Of a stretch of 44,450 bases of DNA, positions 1-9,736 are shown piece after piece (position 1 is the stretch's first letter; each line of letters starts with the position of its first letter). The notes beneath the pieces are model-generated. The model was given only the letters and a program-made list of their open reading frames with translations. It was not told the DNA's origin and ran no database searches. The position numbers and the translations under genes are program-made. This stretch comes from an uncultured Bacteroidota bacterium (GTDB lineage: Bacteria > Bacteroidota > Bacteroidia > Chitinophagales > LD1), in the NCBI GenBank assembly GCA_903889265.1, contig CAISWS010000004.1:1-44450 (forward strand). The letters are read 5' to 3'.

Positions 1-5
1 AAGCA

Positions 6-70
6 CGCAAAGGAGCGCAAAGGATTTTTTCTTTGCGCTCCTTTGCGAAAATCTTAGCGGTCTTTGCGTG
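6..70. repeat. Intergenic inverted-repeat (REP-like) element
   Basis: CGCAAAGGAGCGCAAAG (6-22) is the perfect reverse complement of CTTTGCGCTCCTTTGCG (31-47). An outer CACGCAAAG/CTTTGCGTG pair spans 4-70. Confidence 0.75.
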
Positions 71-122
71 AACCTGTATTTTGGAATAAAAAGTTCTATT
101 TTGCCACAAAAATTCGAGATTA

Positions 123-2126
123 ATGGCCAAGCAACCAAGCAAACCAAAACCAGCGGCAGAAAAAAAAGTTGAACCTAAAAAGGAAGTAGTCCTTACTCCA
201 CTCATTTCTGAGCCGTTGGCCAAAAAAATATTTATTGGTTTTGCCGTCGCTTTGTTGTTGCTAATGGTAAGCGTAAGCCATAATTACGGCATTAGCGGCG
301 ATGAAAATTTCCATAAAGAATACGGCCATCACATTGTTAATTTTTACACCTCGCTTGGCAAAGATACCACCGCCGCCTCATCCAGCAATAACGGCCCTGA
401 CTCGCTAATGGTTTTTTACGGCGGCCTTTACGATGGCACCGCTTCAATACTTGCAAAAGCACTTCCTTCAGTTAACGAATGGAACGTGCGCCATTTCTGG
501 AATTCAGTTTTTGGTTTTGTAGCCATGCTTTGCGCCGGGCTTGTAGCAGTGGAAGTGGCAGGCTGGCAGGCCGGCCTGATAACCCTTATTTTTATGGCCT
601 TTTCACCACGTTTTTTTGGCGAAAGCATGAATAACCCCAAGGATATAACCATGGCAGCCGGTTATATGCTTACCTATGTTTTTATACTCCGGTTTTTAAA
701 AGAGATGCCGCGCCCTACGCTTAAAAATGCAATTGGTGTAGGTATAAGCATAGGGGTAGCTATGGGTATTCGTATTGGGGGCCTGTTGCTTATTCCTTAC
801 CTGTTTTTGTTTTGGGGCCTTGCCTTGCTGGCTTCTTACGGGCTAACCAAAGTGCTCGATTTTTCAAAGTTTAAAGAACAGGTTTGGCCCAGCCTCAAAT
901 ACGTTTTACTGGCCTCTGTGCTGGGTTATTGCTTTAGTCTTGTGCTTTGGCCCTATGGTTTAATAAACCCGCTGTCGCACCCGCTGGAAGCTTTAGGCAT
1001 TGCCGAAAAGTTTCCAGTACGGATAGGTTTCCTTTTCGATGGAAAACAGCTTCAGTCTACCCAGGTGCCATGGAACTATGAACCGCAATGGTTTGCCATT
1101 ACCACCCCGCTCTTCGGCCTTATTGGTTTGACTCTTTCTTTTGTATTAGTACCGTCCATGCGCAAAAACGGCAAATTACTAATGCTTGGTTTTTTATACT
1201 TTACGCTTCTGTTTCCGTTGTGCTATGTCATTTATAAAAAATCGGTTTTGTACGATACCATGCGCCACTTCTTTTTTGTTTACCCAAGCATTATCATTCT
1301 GGCCGGCCTAACTTTTAATTATTTCCTTAACTCGTTTTCTAAAAATGCCAAGTATATTATAGTAACGGTAATGGTCTTACTGGTTTTTCTGCCGGCCAGG
1401 TTTATGTTGGCCAACCATCCTAACGAGTATGTTTATTTTAACGAACTGGAGGGTGGCATAAAAGGCGCGTATGGCAATTATGAAACGGATTATTACATGA
1501 ATTCTGTAAAACAATGTGCCGACTGGATGAAGAAAAACGAAAACCTGAAGCAAAGACGCCCGGATGGTGGAAGGCTTAGGATATATTCCAATGCTGTAGC
1601 CCCTGCCAATGCATACTTTAAAGATGATTCTGCCGATGCAAGCGTTGGTTACATCAGTTACCGCGCGCGGGGCGATAAAGATGCCGATTACGAGATATTC
1701 TACAACCGTTTTATTGACCGCGAGCTTTTAGTGAACGGCTGTTTTCCGCCCGAACAGACAGTTTATACAGTTTACGCAGATGGGGTGCCCCTTTCCTGTG
1801 TTGTTAAAAAAACAGACAAAAGCGACTTCCTTGCAGCCGAAGCCATGCGCCATAACGATTTTGAAACAGCGGTTAACCTGCTGGAGCCTTACTGTCAAAA
1901 ATACCCGAAGGCAGATGCCGCCCTGTTTAACCTGGGCCTTGCTTATTTACAATCGGCTAAAGATGCCGCCAGGGTTCAAAAAGGAATTAACGCTTTAACC
2001 CAGTGCCTGAATTTAAACCAGGATAACCTGAACGCAATTAGCGTGCTTTCACAGGCTTATGGTATGATTGGGAATAGAGCACAATCTGAGGCTTACAAAG
2101 ACCTTTTACGCCAAAAACAGCAGTAA
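123..2126 (+). CDS. Multi-pass membrane glycosyltransferase-like protein (GT39/PMT-like) with C-terminal TPR-like region
   Basis: 667 aa, many TM helices, N-terminal SGDE motif typical of PMT/ArnT-type proteins, C-terminal TPR-like helices (AALFNLGLAYLQSAKDAARVQKGINALTQCLNLN). Confidence 0.7.
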   Translation: MAKQPSKPKPAAEKKVEPKKEVVLTPLISEPLAKKIFIGFAVALLLLMVSVSHNYGISGDENFHKEYGHHIVNFYTSLGKDTTAASSSNNGPDSLMVFYGGLYDGTASILAKALPSVNEWNVRHFWNSVFGFVAMLCAGLVAVEVAGWQAGLITLIFMAFSPRFFGESMNNPKDITMAAGYMLTYVFILRFLKEMPRPTLKNAIGVGISIGVAMGIRIGGLLLIPYLFLFWGLALLASYGLTKVLDFSKFKEQVWPSLKYVLLASVLGYCFSLVLWPYGLINPLSHPLEALGIAEKFPVRIGFLFDGKQLQSTQVPWNYEPQWFAITTPLFGLIGLTLSFVLVPSMRKNGKLLMLGFLYFTLLFPLCYVIYKKSVLYDTMRHFFFVYPSIIILAGLTFNYFLNSFSKNAKYIIVTVMVLLVFLPARFMLANHPNEYVYFNELEGGIKGAYGNYETDYYMNSVKQCADWMKKNENLKQRRPDGGRLRIYSNAVAPANAYFKDDSADASVGYISYRARGDKDADYEIFYNRFIDRELLVNGCFPPEQTVYTVYADGVPLSCVVKKTDKSDFLAAEAMRHNDFETAVNLLEPYCQKYPKADAALFNLGLAYLQSAKDAARVQKGINALTQCLNLNQDNLNAISVLSQAYGMIGNRAQSEAYKDLLRQKQQ

Positions 2127-2176
2127 AAGGATCGTGTGTCATAATTAAACAGCTTCTGGTATTTGCCAACTTATTT

Positions 2177-2184
2177 TATTTTTG
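2177..2184 (+). promoter_or_regulatory. Candidate Bacteroidota -7 element (TATTTTTG) for the coiled-coil/zapA cluster
   Basis: Matches TAnnTTTG, 10 nt before the ATG at 2195; no clean -33 element seen. Confidence 0.4.
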
Positions 2185-2194
2185 AAGTCAACAC

Positions 2195-2497
2195 ATGCAA
2201 AAGCTAATAGCCAAAACGGACATTTTAATAGAGAAAGCACGGAAACTGGCCGAGCAGAATGTTAAATTAAAGTCAGTTAACGGACAGCTTGAACTGGAGA
2301 TAAAAGAGTTGCGGATGGCACTTGATACTGAGGGCCGTAAAAATAGCGACTTGAACAATAAGATTAAAATAATTAAGTTAGCGCAGAATATAAGCTCTGA
2401 TACCCCCGATGAAAATCAGGAAGTAACGGAGTTAAAGCGAAAAATTAACGAGTATATCAGAGAAATTGACAATTGCATAGCGATGCTTAATGACTAA
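2195..2497 (+). CDS. Small coiled-coil protein upstream of ZapA
   Basis: 100 aa heptad-rich; stop overlaps the next start (ATGACTAA), suggesting translational coupling. Confidence 0.75.
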   Translation: MQKLIAKTDILIEKARKLAEQNVKLKSVNGQLELEIKELRMALDTEGRKNSDLNNKIKIIKLAQNISSDTPDENQEVTELKRKINEYIREIDNCIAMLND

Positions 2498-2795
2498 GAT
2501 GGCGGAGAAAAGTGAAACGGTCAATATCAATGTTCAACTTGCGGAACGGACTTACCCTTTAAAGGTTTTGAAGAGTGATGAGGAAAAGGTGCTTAGTGCA
2601 GTAAAACTGGTAAACGAAAAGATTAAAGAATACCAGGCGCTGTATAACGGAAAAGACAAACAGGATTATATGGCCATGTGCCTCCTTAACTTTGCCGTTG
2701 AACATGAAAATCTTCAGCATGCCTCATTGGAAAATACCCGTTCATTGGAAGAAAAAATGATAGAATTAGAAAAAGTCCTTACCGGGCAACTCTAA
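2490..2795 (+). CDS. zapA: Cell division protein ZapA
   Basis: VNINVQLAERTYPLKVLKSDEEKVLSAVKLVNEKIKEYQ pattern typical of ZapA. The true start could be the second Met at 2499. Confidence 0.85.
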   Translation: MTKMAEKSETVNINVQLAERTYPLKVLKSDEEKVLSAVKLVNEKIKEYQALYNGKDKQDYMAMCLLNFAVEHENLQHASLENTRSLEEKMIELEKVLTGQL

Positions 2796-2824
2796 ATAAA
2801 TCTTCCCGCATTTTGCCTAATCAG

Positions 2825-2915
2825 GTATACACTCCGTTTTTAAAGCTTTACAACACAACAGCCTTGCAAACTATTTTAGTTTTATAGTTGCAGTGGTTAA
2901 AGGAGTAGTATTATT
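2825..2915 (+). ncRNA. Candidate structured RNA, possibly 6S-like
   Basis: Stem ATAC-ACTCC(2827-2835)/GGAGT-a-GTAT(2902-2911), inner TTTAA(2839-2843)/TTAAA(2897-2901), asymmetric open region, terminal hairpin TGCAAaCTAT(2865-2874)/ATAGTTGCA(2884-2892). Located directly downstream of zapA, a common 6S locus. Boundaries approximate. Confidence 0.4.
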
Positions 2916-2941
2916 AAATCACCATAAATAAAAGTCCAAAA

Positions 2942-4552
2942 ATGAATACCACTATCATCATAATCATTGCGGCGGTTTTAGCTGTAGCAGTGGCTGCGAT
3001 AGTGAGTTTTTTAGTTGGCAAGTCTATCACCCAGAAATCAAACCAGGAGATAGAAAAAAAGGCTGAGGAAGAAGTTAAGAAAAAACTTGCCGATGCTAAA
3101 CTTGCTGCTGACAAACTTATTGCCGATGCCCAACGCAATGCCGAGAATACCAAGAAAGACAAAATGCTTGAAGCCAAGGAAAACTTTATCCAGCTAAAAG
3201 CCAAACACGAAGCTGAAGTTGCCGAACGCAACAAAAAAGCGATCGAAAAAGAAACCCAGGTAAAGCAATTGCAAACTGAAGTTTCTACAAGAACCGCAGA
3301 AATTTCGAAGAAAGAAAAGGAAGTTGACAGCCTGCGCGATAACCTGAACAAACAACTTGAACTGGTAAACACAAAAAAAGACCAGCTTGAAAAAAGTCAC
3401 GAGATATTTGTATCAAAACTGGAGCAGATAAGCAATCTGACCAAAGAAGATGCAAAGAAGGAATTGGTTGACAACATGAAAAAAGATGCCGAAGCCGAAG
3501 CTTTGACACTGACCAAAAACCTGATTGACGAAGCTAAAAGCAAAGCCAATAAGGAAGCTAAAAAGATTATCATCCAGACTATTCAAAGAACAGCTGCTGA
3601 AAATGCCATTGAAAACACCGTATCGGTATTTAACCTGGATAGTGACGAGCAAAAAGGCCAGATTATTGGACGCGAAGGAAGAAACATCCGCGCGCTTGAA
3701 TCAGCTACTGGTTGCGAGTTTGTGGTAGATGATACCCCTGAGGCAATAATCATTTCAGGCTATGACCCTATCCGCCGTGAAATTGCCCGCCTTTCATTAC
3801 AACGTTTGGTGGCAGACGGAAGAATACACCCTGCCCGAATTGAGGAAATAGTTGCCAAAACCAAAAAGCAACTGGATGAGCATATTGTTGAGATTGGAGA
3901 AAGAACGGTAATTGACCTGGGTATTCAGGGCCTTCACCAGGAGTTAATTCGTTACGTGGGCAGAATGCGTTTCCGTTCATCATACGGCCAAAACCTCTTG
4001 CAGCACTCACGCGAAGTAGCTAATCTTTGTGCTACTATGTCGGCTGAACTTGGATTGAATCCCAAGCTGGCTAAACGTGCTGGTTTGTTACACGATATTG
4101 GTAAGGTGCCAGATGAGGAAAGCGAACTATCGCATGCCTTGCTTGGCGCGAAACTATGCGAGAAATACGGCGAGCACCCTGCAATCGTAAACGCAGTAGG
4201 TGCCCACCATGATGAAATGGAGATGAAATATGTTATTTCGCCCATTATACAGGCCTGTGATGCCATTTCAGGCGCCCGCCCCGGAGCACGTAGAGAGATT
4301 ATGGAAGGCTACCTGTTGCGTATCAAAGATCTCGAGGCCCTGGCTCAAAACTTTGATGGCGTTGAGAAAGCCTACGCCATACAAGCCGGCCGCGAGTTGC
4401 GCGTGATTGTTGAAGCCGATAAGGTAGACGACAAAAAGAGCGAAGAACTCTCCTTTGCTATCTCACAGAAAATTGAGAAAGAAATGACCTATCCGGGCCA
4501 GGTAAAAGTTACCGTAATCCGCGAAAAAAGAAGCGTTAGCGTAGCCCGTTAA
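2942..4552 (+). CDS. rny: Ribonuclease Y
   Basis: N-terminal TM, long coiled coil, KH motif [44 protein letters not shown] domain LLHDIGK. Confidence 0.97.
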   Translation: MNTTIIIIIAAVLAVAVAAIVSFLVGKSITQKSNQEIEKKAEEEVKKKLADAKLAADKLIADAQRNAENTKKDKMLEAKENFIQLKAKHEAEVAERNKKAIEKETQVKQLQTEVSTRTAEISKKEKEVDSLRDNLNKQLELVNTKKDQLEKSHEIFVSKLEQISNLTKEDAKKELVDNMKKDAEAEALTLTKNLIDEAKSKANKEAKKIIIQTIQRTAAENAIENTVSVFNLDSDEQKGQIIGREGRNIRALESATGCEFVVDDTPEAIIISGYDPIRREIARLSLQRLVADGRIHPARIEEIVAKTKKQLDEHIVEIGERTVIDLGIQGLHQELIRYVGRMRFRSSYGQNLLQHSREVANLCATMSAELGLNPKLAKRAGLLHDIGKVPDEESELSHALLGAKLCEKYGEHPAIVNAVGAHHDEMEMKYVISPIIQACDAISGARPGARREIMEGYLLRIKDLEALAQNFDGVEKAYAIQAGRELRVIVEADKVDDKKSEELSFAISQKIEKEMTYPGQVKVTVIREKRSVSVAR

Positions 4553-4581
4553 AAATATTGGAACAAACAACGCTTTTGCGT

Positions 4582-4618
4582 AAAATCCCGTCTATTTAAA
4601 ACAGACGGGATTTTTTTT
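4582..4618 (+). terminator. Rho-independent terminator of rny
   Basis: 12-bp perfect stem AAAATCCCGTCT/AGACGGGATTTT followed by a T run. Confidence 0.9.
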
Positions 4619-4770
4619 GCCACAGCCCTAAAGTTTTAAGGAAATTTTAACCTGAAAAGTATCTTATTTTATGACTTAAATCAGCAGATTATTCTATCTT
4701 CATTATAAGTTACTTAGCGAACAACGATCGATACCATTTTTCCACCCCCGAAAAAGCCACTATCCCTGAC

Positions 4771-7700
4771 ATGAGAAAACTTTACTTTTTGCTATTTCTT
4801 ATAGTTTATTCAATACAGGCATTTTCCCAAAATTACACTGTTCTTGGAAGCGCTTCTCAGCTTAGTTCCTGTAATTATTATCAGCTTACTCCAAACTCCG
4901 GCGATCAGGCAGGTGCTATTTTCCAGAATAAGACAATTAACCTTAACAACTCGTTCGACTTTACGTTCAGCAATTTTTTCGGCTGCAACGGAGCCAGCGG
5001 GGCTGATGGTGAAGCATTTGTTCTTACATCTAACCCAAATGGATTGGGTAATCAAGGTGAGGGCCTTGGTTACGGTGGGTCTAACCAGCCCTGCTCATTT
5101 GCCATTGAGTTTGATACCTGGCAAAATTCGGATCACGGTGATCCTTCATATGACCATACTGCTTATGAATCTGGTGGCAGCGTAAACCATAACGTTTCAG
5201 GCCCGGTAGCGGCACTTCCCAGCCAAAGTAATTTAGACAATTGCCAGTGGCACACCATCCGGATTGTTTGGAATGTAAATACCCAAACCATGGATGATTA
5301 TGTTGATGGTAATTTGCGTATAAGCATGGTGATACCCAACCTGGTAGGCACTTATTTATGCAATAATCCGATAGTTAACTGGGGTTGGACCGGCTCTACC
5401 GGTGGTGGTTGGAATCTTCAGCAGGTTAAAATTGTTACAATCTCAAGCTGGGTGGCAGGAACCAATTATGAAAGTTGCTCGCCCACCGTTCAGTTTACTG
5501 ATGTTTCTACCAGCCAGATTGGGCCCTTAAACACCTGGAGCTGGACTTTCGGGGATGGCACAACTTCTACCCAGCAAAATCCCCTTCACACTTATCCGGG
5601 TACAGGCACCTATAACGCCAGCCTGATAGTAACCGACGCCAGCGGTTGCCCCGATACATTTGCGCATGCAGTTGTAATCAAGGCACCTATTACCCTTACA
5701 CCTACCGTTACTCCCCCTTTGTGCAACGGTGCTCAAACAGGTAGTATTTTTGTAGATACTGCCGGTGGCTTTGGTTCAGCGGCCGGGCATGGAGGCTTTT
5801 CATTTAACTGGAGTAATGGCAGCCAGCAGCAAACGGATTTGGGCCTGGGTGCAGGTACTTACACCGTAACTGTAACCGATGGGGTTTGCAGTGCTACGGG
5901 TCAATACACAATCAATCAGCCAACCGCCGTCTCAGCTTCAACTTCTGCAACTGCGGCCAACTGCGGGGTACCTAACGGAACATGCACCATTACAATAACA
6001 GGCGGAACACCACCCTATCGCGGAACACCACCGGCAGGGGTTAATTTTGCCGGTATTGCTGCCACTGGTGGCCCAAATACCTTTACCGCTTCGGGCTTTT
6101 TGGGGGGGACTTATATTGCCGATTTTCAGGATGCAAATGGCTGCTCGGCCTTATTACAATATACGGCTACTGTCCCTACCTTACCTTGTGGCATATCTTC
6201 CAATGCAACTTCTACCAACGTAACCTGTTTTGGTGGTAATAATGGTAGCGCTACCTTAACGGTTACCGGTGCCGGGGTTGCACCGCCTGCAACAATTACA
6301 TGGACCAAAGCAGGAACTAATGTAGGTACTGGTGTAACCATCAGCAACCTTACTGCCGGAACCTATACTTACAGCTATACCGACCAGACACCGGGCAATC
6401 CTTTTACCGGTACGGTTGTAATATCACAACCATCTTCAGCCATTACAGTCACGCTTGCTACTTCCAATATCTCCTGTGCCGGTAATAATAATGGCCAGGC
6501 TATTGCTTCGGTTGGCAGCGGGGGAACTGCACCATTTACCTATGCATGGAGCGTAGCAGGACAGGGCAATAACCCGGTGGCAAGTAACCTCGGTACGGGC
6601 GGCATTACGGTAACGGTAACAGACGCAACCAACGTTTGCTCTGCTACCGCTACCGGTACTATTGCCAGTGCGCCGCTGCTGGTATTACCACCTCCCACTG
6701 TTACAAGCAACGCCTGTAATGCGGGTAATAATGGTAGTGCAACCGCCAACCCTACCGGGGGAACACCTTATACTGCCGGGGGAACACCATCCTATCAATA
6801 TTACTGGAGCAATATATCCAGTGCCAAAACTGATTTAAGTTTATCGGGTGGAACTTATACAGTTACGGTTACCGATAGCCTGGGGTGCAGTGCTACAGGA
6901 TCGGCAGTTATTTCCGAGGCCACTGCTTTTACAAACTCCATCGACTCAACCAATATTAAATGTTATGGTGATAGTACAGGTACAATTACCGTAAATTCAG
7001 CAGGAGGTACAACTCCTTATTCCTATAACTGGAGTTCTGACTCCACAGGCACGTTTAACCCAAATTTGGTTGGAGGAAGCCTTACTACGCTTAAAGCCGG
7101 TGAATATTTGCTAACCGTTACCGATGCACACGGGTGTACATTTATGGATAGTACTTTCCTGCAGCAACCTGCGGCACCTCTAACCATTGATACCTCGCAT
7201 GGTAATGTAACCTGCTTTGGGGCTAACAACGGGTTTATAGCTATTACCATACATGGTGGCACTGCCCCTTATACTTATCAGGGCAACCCTATACCTGCGG
7301 GGCCCGATACACTGGCTAACCTGGCACCGGCTGCTTACACCGGTATTATTATGGATGCTAACCAGTGTTCGGTTACAAATTCAATAATGGTTACCCAACC
7401 ATTGCCCGATAGTTTGGTATTAACCCAAACCAACGACCTTTGTTTTGGAACCTCTATTGGTACCGCCACCGCTAATTTTGTAAACCCAAATGGTGCGGTA
7501 ATTTATAGCTGGAGTAATAACCAGTCGGGTACTACCATTTCCGGCCTTGCGGCCAATATTTATAGTGTTACAGCTACGGATGCAAACAGCTGCAGCTTTA
7601 CCGGTAGTGTAACAATTAGTCAGCCACCGGCAATTACATTGCAGGTACCTGTAACCAACATACTTTGCTATGGGCAGGTTAACGGTGCAATTACTGTTAA

Positions 7701-9567
7701 TGCTACCGGTGGTACCGGGGCTCCCTATACTTATACATGGTCGCCTAATGTAAGTACCACTAACACAGCTTCCGGTTTGGCAAGCGGCCCTTATATTATT
7801 TCTGTTACCGATGGCAATAACTGCGTAAAAGATACGCTGATCAATATTACCGCGCCCCAGGCACCCTTATCCGCTATTTATACTGTAAACAATGTGCCTT
7901 GCTTTGGTACTAGCACCGGTAGTATTCTGGCATCCACCAGCGGAGGCACACCTCCTTACACTTATACCTGGCCGCCGGCGGCACCTTCACCGGATAGTGC
8001 ATCGCTTAATTTAGCTGCAGGTGGGCCTTATAACGTTACTATAACCGATGCAAACGGATGTACCATCGACTCGTTCTTTACCCTTACCCAGCCACAAGCA
8101 GCACTTACTATAACAACAAGTCAAACCAATCTGAGTTGTTATCAAAGTAACGATGGCTCTGCCACTGTTATTCCTGCAGGCGGCACTACGCCTTATAAAT
8201 ACGCCTGGACACCTTTTGAAGGCTCAAATGCTACGGCTACAAGCCTCGGTGCTGCCACTTATACTGTAACCGTAACGGATACAAATCAGTGTACTGCCAC
8301 TGCTCAGATTATTGTTACACAGCCTGCTCAGATTCTGGCTGATTCAGTAATTGTAAATATTTTGTGTAACGGGGCAGCTACCGGCTCTATAACACTAAAC
8401 ACTACCGGCGGTGTGCCGGGTGCAGGTTATTCTTACAACTGGAATCCGGCCAGCAGTATCACCAACGCAGCAACCAACCTGGCAGCCGGAACTTACAACG
8501 TGACTATTACCGATGCTACCAATTGTTCCATTACCAGAACTATTTCCCTGAGCCAGCCAACGGCTGTTACCATTAATCCGTCTACTACAGCAGTTAGCTG
8601 TTTCGGGGATGTTAACGGAACGCTGACGGCTATAGCCAGTGGTGGTACGGGGTCTACCTATAATTATCTCATCAGCAACGGAAGTAATATAACGCTCAGC
8701 AATACCACAGGCCAGTTCAACAACCTGCCTTCCAGTAACTATACTGTCGTAGCGGTGGACCAGAACAATTGTGCCGATACTATTCCGGTGGTAGTGGTAC
8801 ACCCTAACCCGATTACTGACCAGATCAGTACTGCCAACCAAAGTTGTTCTTACTTAACTAACGGACAGTTTGATGTGCAGGCTTTGGGTGGCAACGGTGG
8901 TTACCAGTTTTCAAGCCCTGGTTTAACCACCAACACCAGTGGGGTATTTACCGGCCTGGCACCGGGTACTTATTATCTTACTATCACCGATTCTAAAGGT
9001 TGTACTTTGGCCGATTCAGCAGTTTTAGCAGCTGCGGATACGGTGTTATTGAGTGTGGTTCCGGTCAACGGGCAGGTCAAACTGGGCGATAGCCTGCAAT
9101 TGAACTCAATTAACAACCAGCCGGGTAACGTAACTTACTTATGGACCCCCAATATTGGCCTCAGTTGTTACGATTGCGCTGACCCAGTTTTTAATGGAAT
9201 TTATTCTGAACCCTACACCGTTCAGGTTACCAACGACAGCGGATGTGTATCAACCTTCAATTTTACGGTTACCGTAATACCGGATTATCAGTTTTTTATA
9301 CCCAATGTGTTTACCCCTAACGGCGATGGCAAAAACGATACCTGGCAGATTTACGGAAGCACGGCAACCATTAAACAACTACAAATCATGGTTTTTGACC
9401 GTTGGGGCGAAAAGGTGTTCCAAAGCTATGATGTAAATTTTGTTTGGGATGGTATATATAAGGGGCAGTATGTGCCACAGGGTGTTTATGTTTATGCCCT
9501 TAAAATTGTGTGGCTCGATAACCACTCCGACGATACCGTCAAAGGCTCACTAACCATTTTGAGATAA
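4771..9567 (+). CDS. Secreted adhesin: L-type lectin-like domain, PKD domain, about 14 SprB repeats, CHU_C/T9SS type B C-terminal domain
   Basis: Signal peptide; lectin-like DGEAFVLTSNP...FAIEFDTWQN; PKD TWSWTFGDGTTSTQQNPLHTYPGTGTY; repeated CxGxxxGxxxxxxxGGTPPYxYxW...AGTYTVTVTDxxGC...QP; C-terminus FIPNVFTPNGDGKNDTWQIYG...RWGEKVF...WDGIYKGQYVPQGVYVYALKIVW. Confidence 0.9.
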   Translation: MRKLYFLLFLIVYSIQAFSQNYTVLGSASQLSSCNYYQLTPNSGDQAGAIFQNKTINLNNSFDFTFSNFFGCNGASGADGEAFVLTSNPNGLGNQGEGLGYGGSNQPCSFAIEFDTWQNSDHGDPSYDHTAYESGGSVNHNVSGPVAALPSQSNLDNCQWHTIRIVWNVNTQTMDDYVDGNLRISMVIPNLVGTYLCNNPIVNWGWTGSTGGGWNLQQVKIVTISSWVAGTNYESCSPTVQFTDVSTSQIGPLNTWSWTFGDGTTSTQQNPLHTYPGTGTYNASLIVTDASGCPDTFAHAVVIKAPITLTPTVTPPLCNGAQTGSIFVDTAGGFGSAAGHGGFSFNWSNGSQQQTDLGLGAGTYTVTVTDGVCSATGQYTINQPTAVSASTSATAANCGVPNGTCTITITGGTPPYRGTPPAGVNFAGIAATGGPNTFTASGFLGGTYIADFQDANGCSALLQYTATVPTLPCGISSNATSTNVTCFGGNNGSATLTVTGAGVAPPATITWTKAGTNVGTGVTISNLTAGTYTYSYTDQTPGNPFTGTVVISQPSSAITVTLATSNISCAGNNNGQAIASVGSGGTAPFTYAWSVAGQGNNPVASNLGTGGITVTVTDATNVCSATATGTIASAPLLVLPPPTVTSNACNAGNNGSATANPTGGTPYTAGGTPSYQYYWSNISSAKTDLSLSGGTYTVTVTDSLGCSATGSAVISEATAFTNSIDSTNIKCYGDSTGTITVNSAGGTTPYSYNWSSDSTGTFNPNLVGGSLTTLKAGEYLLTVTDAHGCTFMDSTFLQQPAAPLTIDTSHGNVTCFGANNGFIAITIHGGTAPYTYQGNPIPAGPDTLANLAPAAYTGIIMDANQCSVTNSIMVTQPLPDSLVLTQTNDLCFGTSIGTATANFVNPNGAVIYSWSNNQSGTTISGLAANIYSVTATDANSCSFTGSVTISQPPAITLQVPVTNILCYGQVNGAITVNATGGTGAPYTYTWSPNVSTTNTASGLASGPYIISVTDGNNCVKDTLINITAPQAPLSAIYTVNNVPCFGTSTGSILASTSGGTPPYTYTWPPAAPSPDSASLNLAAGGPYNVTITDANGCTIDSFFTLTQPQAALTITTSQTNLSCYQSNDGSATVIPAGGTTPYKYAWTPFEGSNATATSLGAATYTVTVTDTNQCTATAQIIVTQPAQILADSVIVNILCNGAATGSITLNTTGGVPGAGYSYNWNPASSITNAATNLAAGTYNVTITDATNCSITRTISLSQPTAVTINPSTTAVSCFGDVNGTLTAIASGGTGSTYNYLISNGSNITLSNTTGQFNNLPSSNYTVVAVDQNNCADTIPVVVVHPNPITDQISTANQSCSYLTNGQFDVQALGGNGGYQFSSPGLTTNTSGVFTGLAPGTYYLTITDSKGCTLADSAVLAAADTVLLSVVPVNGQVKLGDSLQLNSINNQPGNVTYLWTPNIGLSCYDCADPVFNGIYSEPYTVQVTNDSGCVSTFNFTVTVIPDYQFFIPNVFTPNGDGKNDTWQIYGSTATIKQLQIMVFDRWGEKVFQSYDVNFVWDGIYKGQYVPQGVYVYALKIVWLDNHSDDTVKGSLTILR

Positions 9568-9580
9568 GTTGTTACTATTT

Positions 9581-9606
9581 AGCCGGGTATTTTTGAGTGC
9601 CCGGCT
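9581..9606 (+). terminator. Possible terminator hairpin after the first adhesin gene
   Basis: AGCCGGG/CCCGGCT 7-bp stem just after the stop; weak U tract. Confidence 0.45.
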
Positions 9607-9736
9607 ATATATCATACCCCCGTATTATTATCATTAATATGGGATGTTAAAACAACGTTCCCGCCTCCAACACCGTCTGTTTTGAGCGGGAATTGTTATT
9701 TTCGCCCCCTAAAATCGCATTGGAATTTAAAACGTT

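Noticed and set aside
2914-3372. 152-aa minus-strand ORF opposite rny
   Set aside because: Ser/Phe-rich product is the antisense of the coiled-coil region of RNase Y; no independent support.
8395-8841. 148-aa minus-strand ORF inside the first adhesin
   Set aside because: Antisense to a well-supported coding repeat array; no recognisable domain, and such shadow ORFs are expected from repetitive codon patterns.
5700-9050. Regular repeats that could suggest a CRISPR or minisatellite array
   Set aside because: Periodicity is about 230-240 nt, translates to degenerate SprB protein repeats, and lacks identical short repeats with unique spacers.
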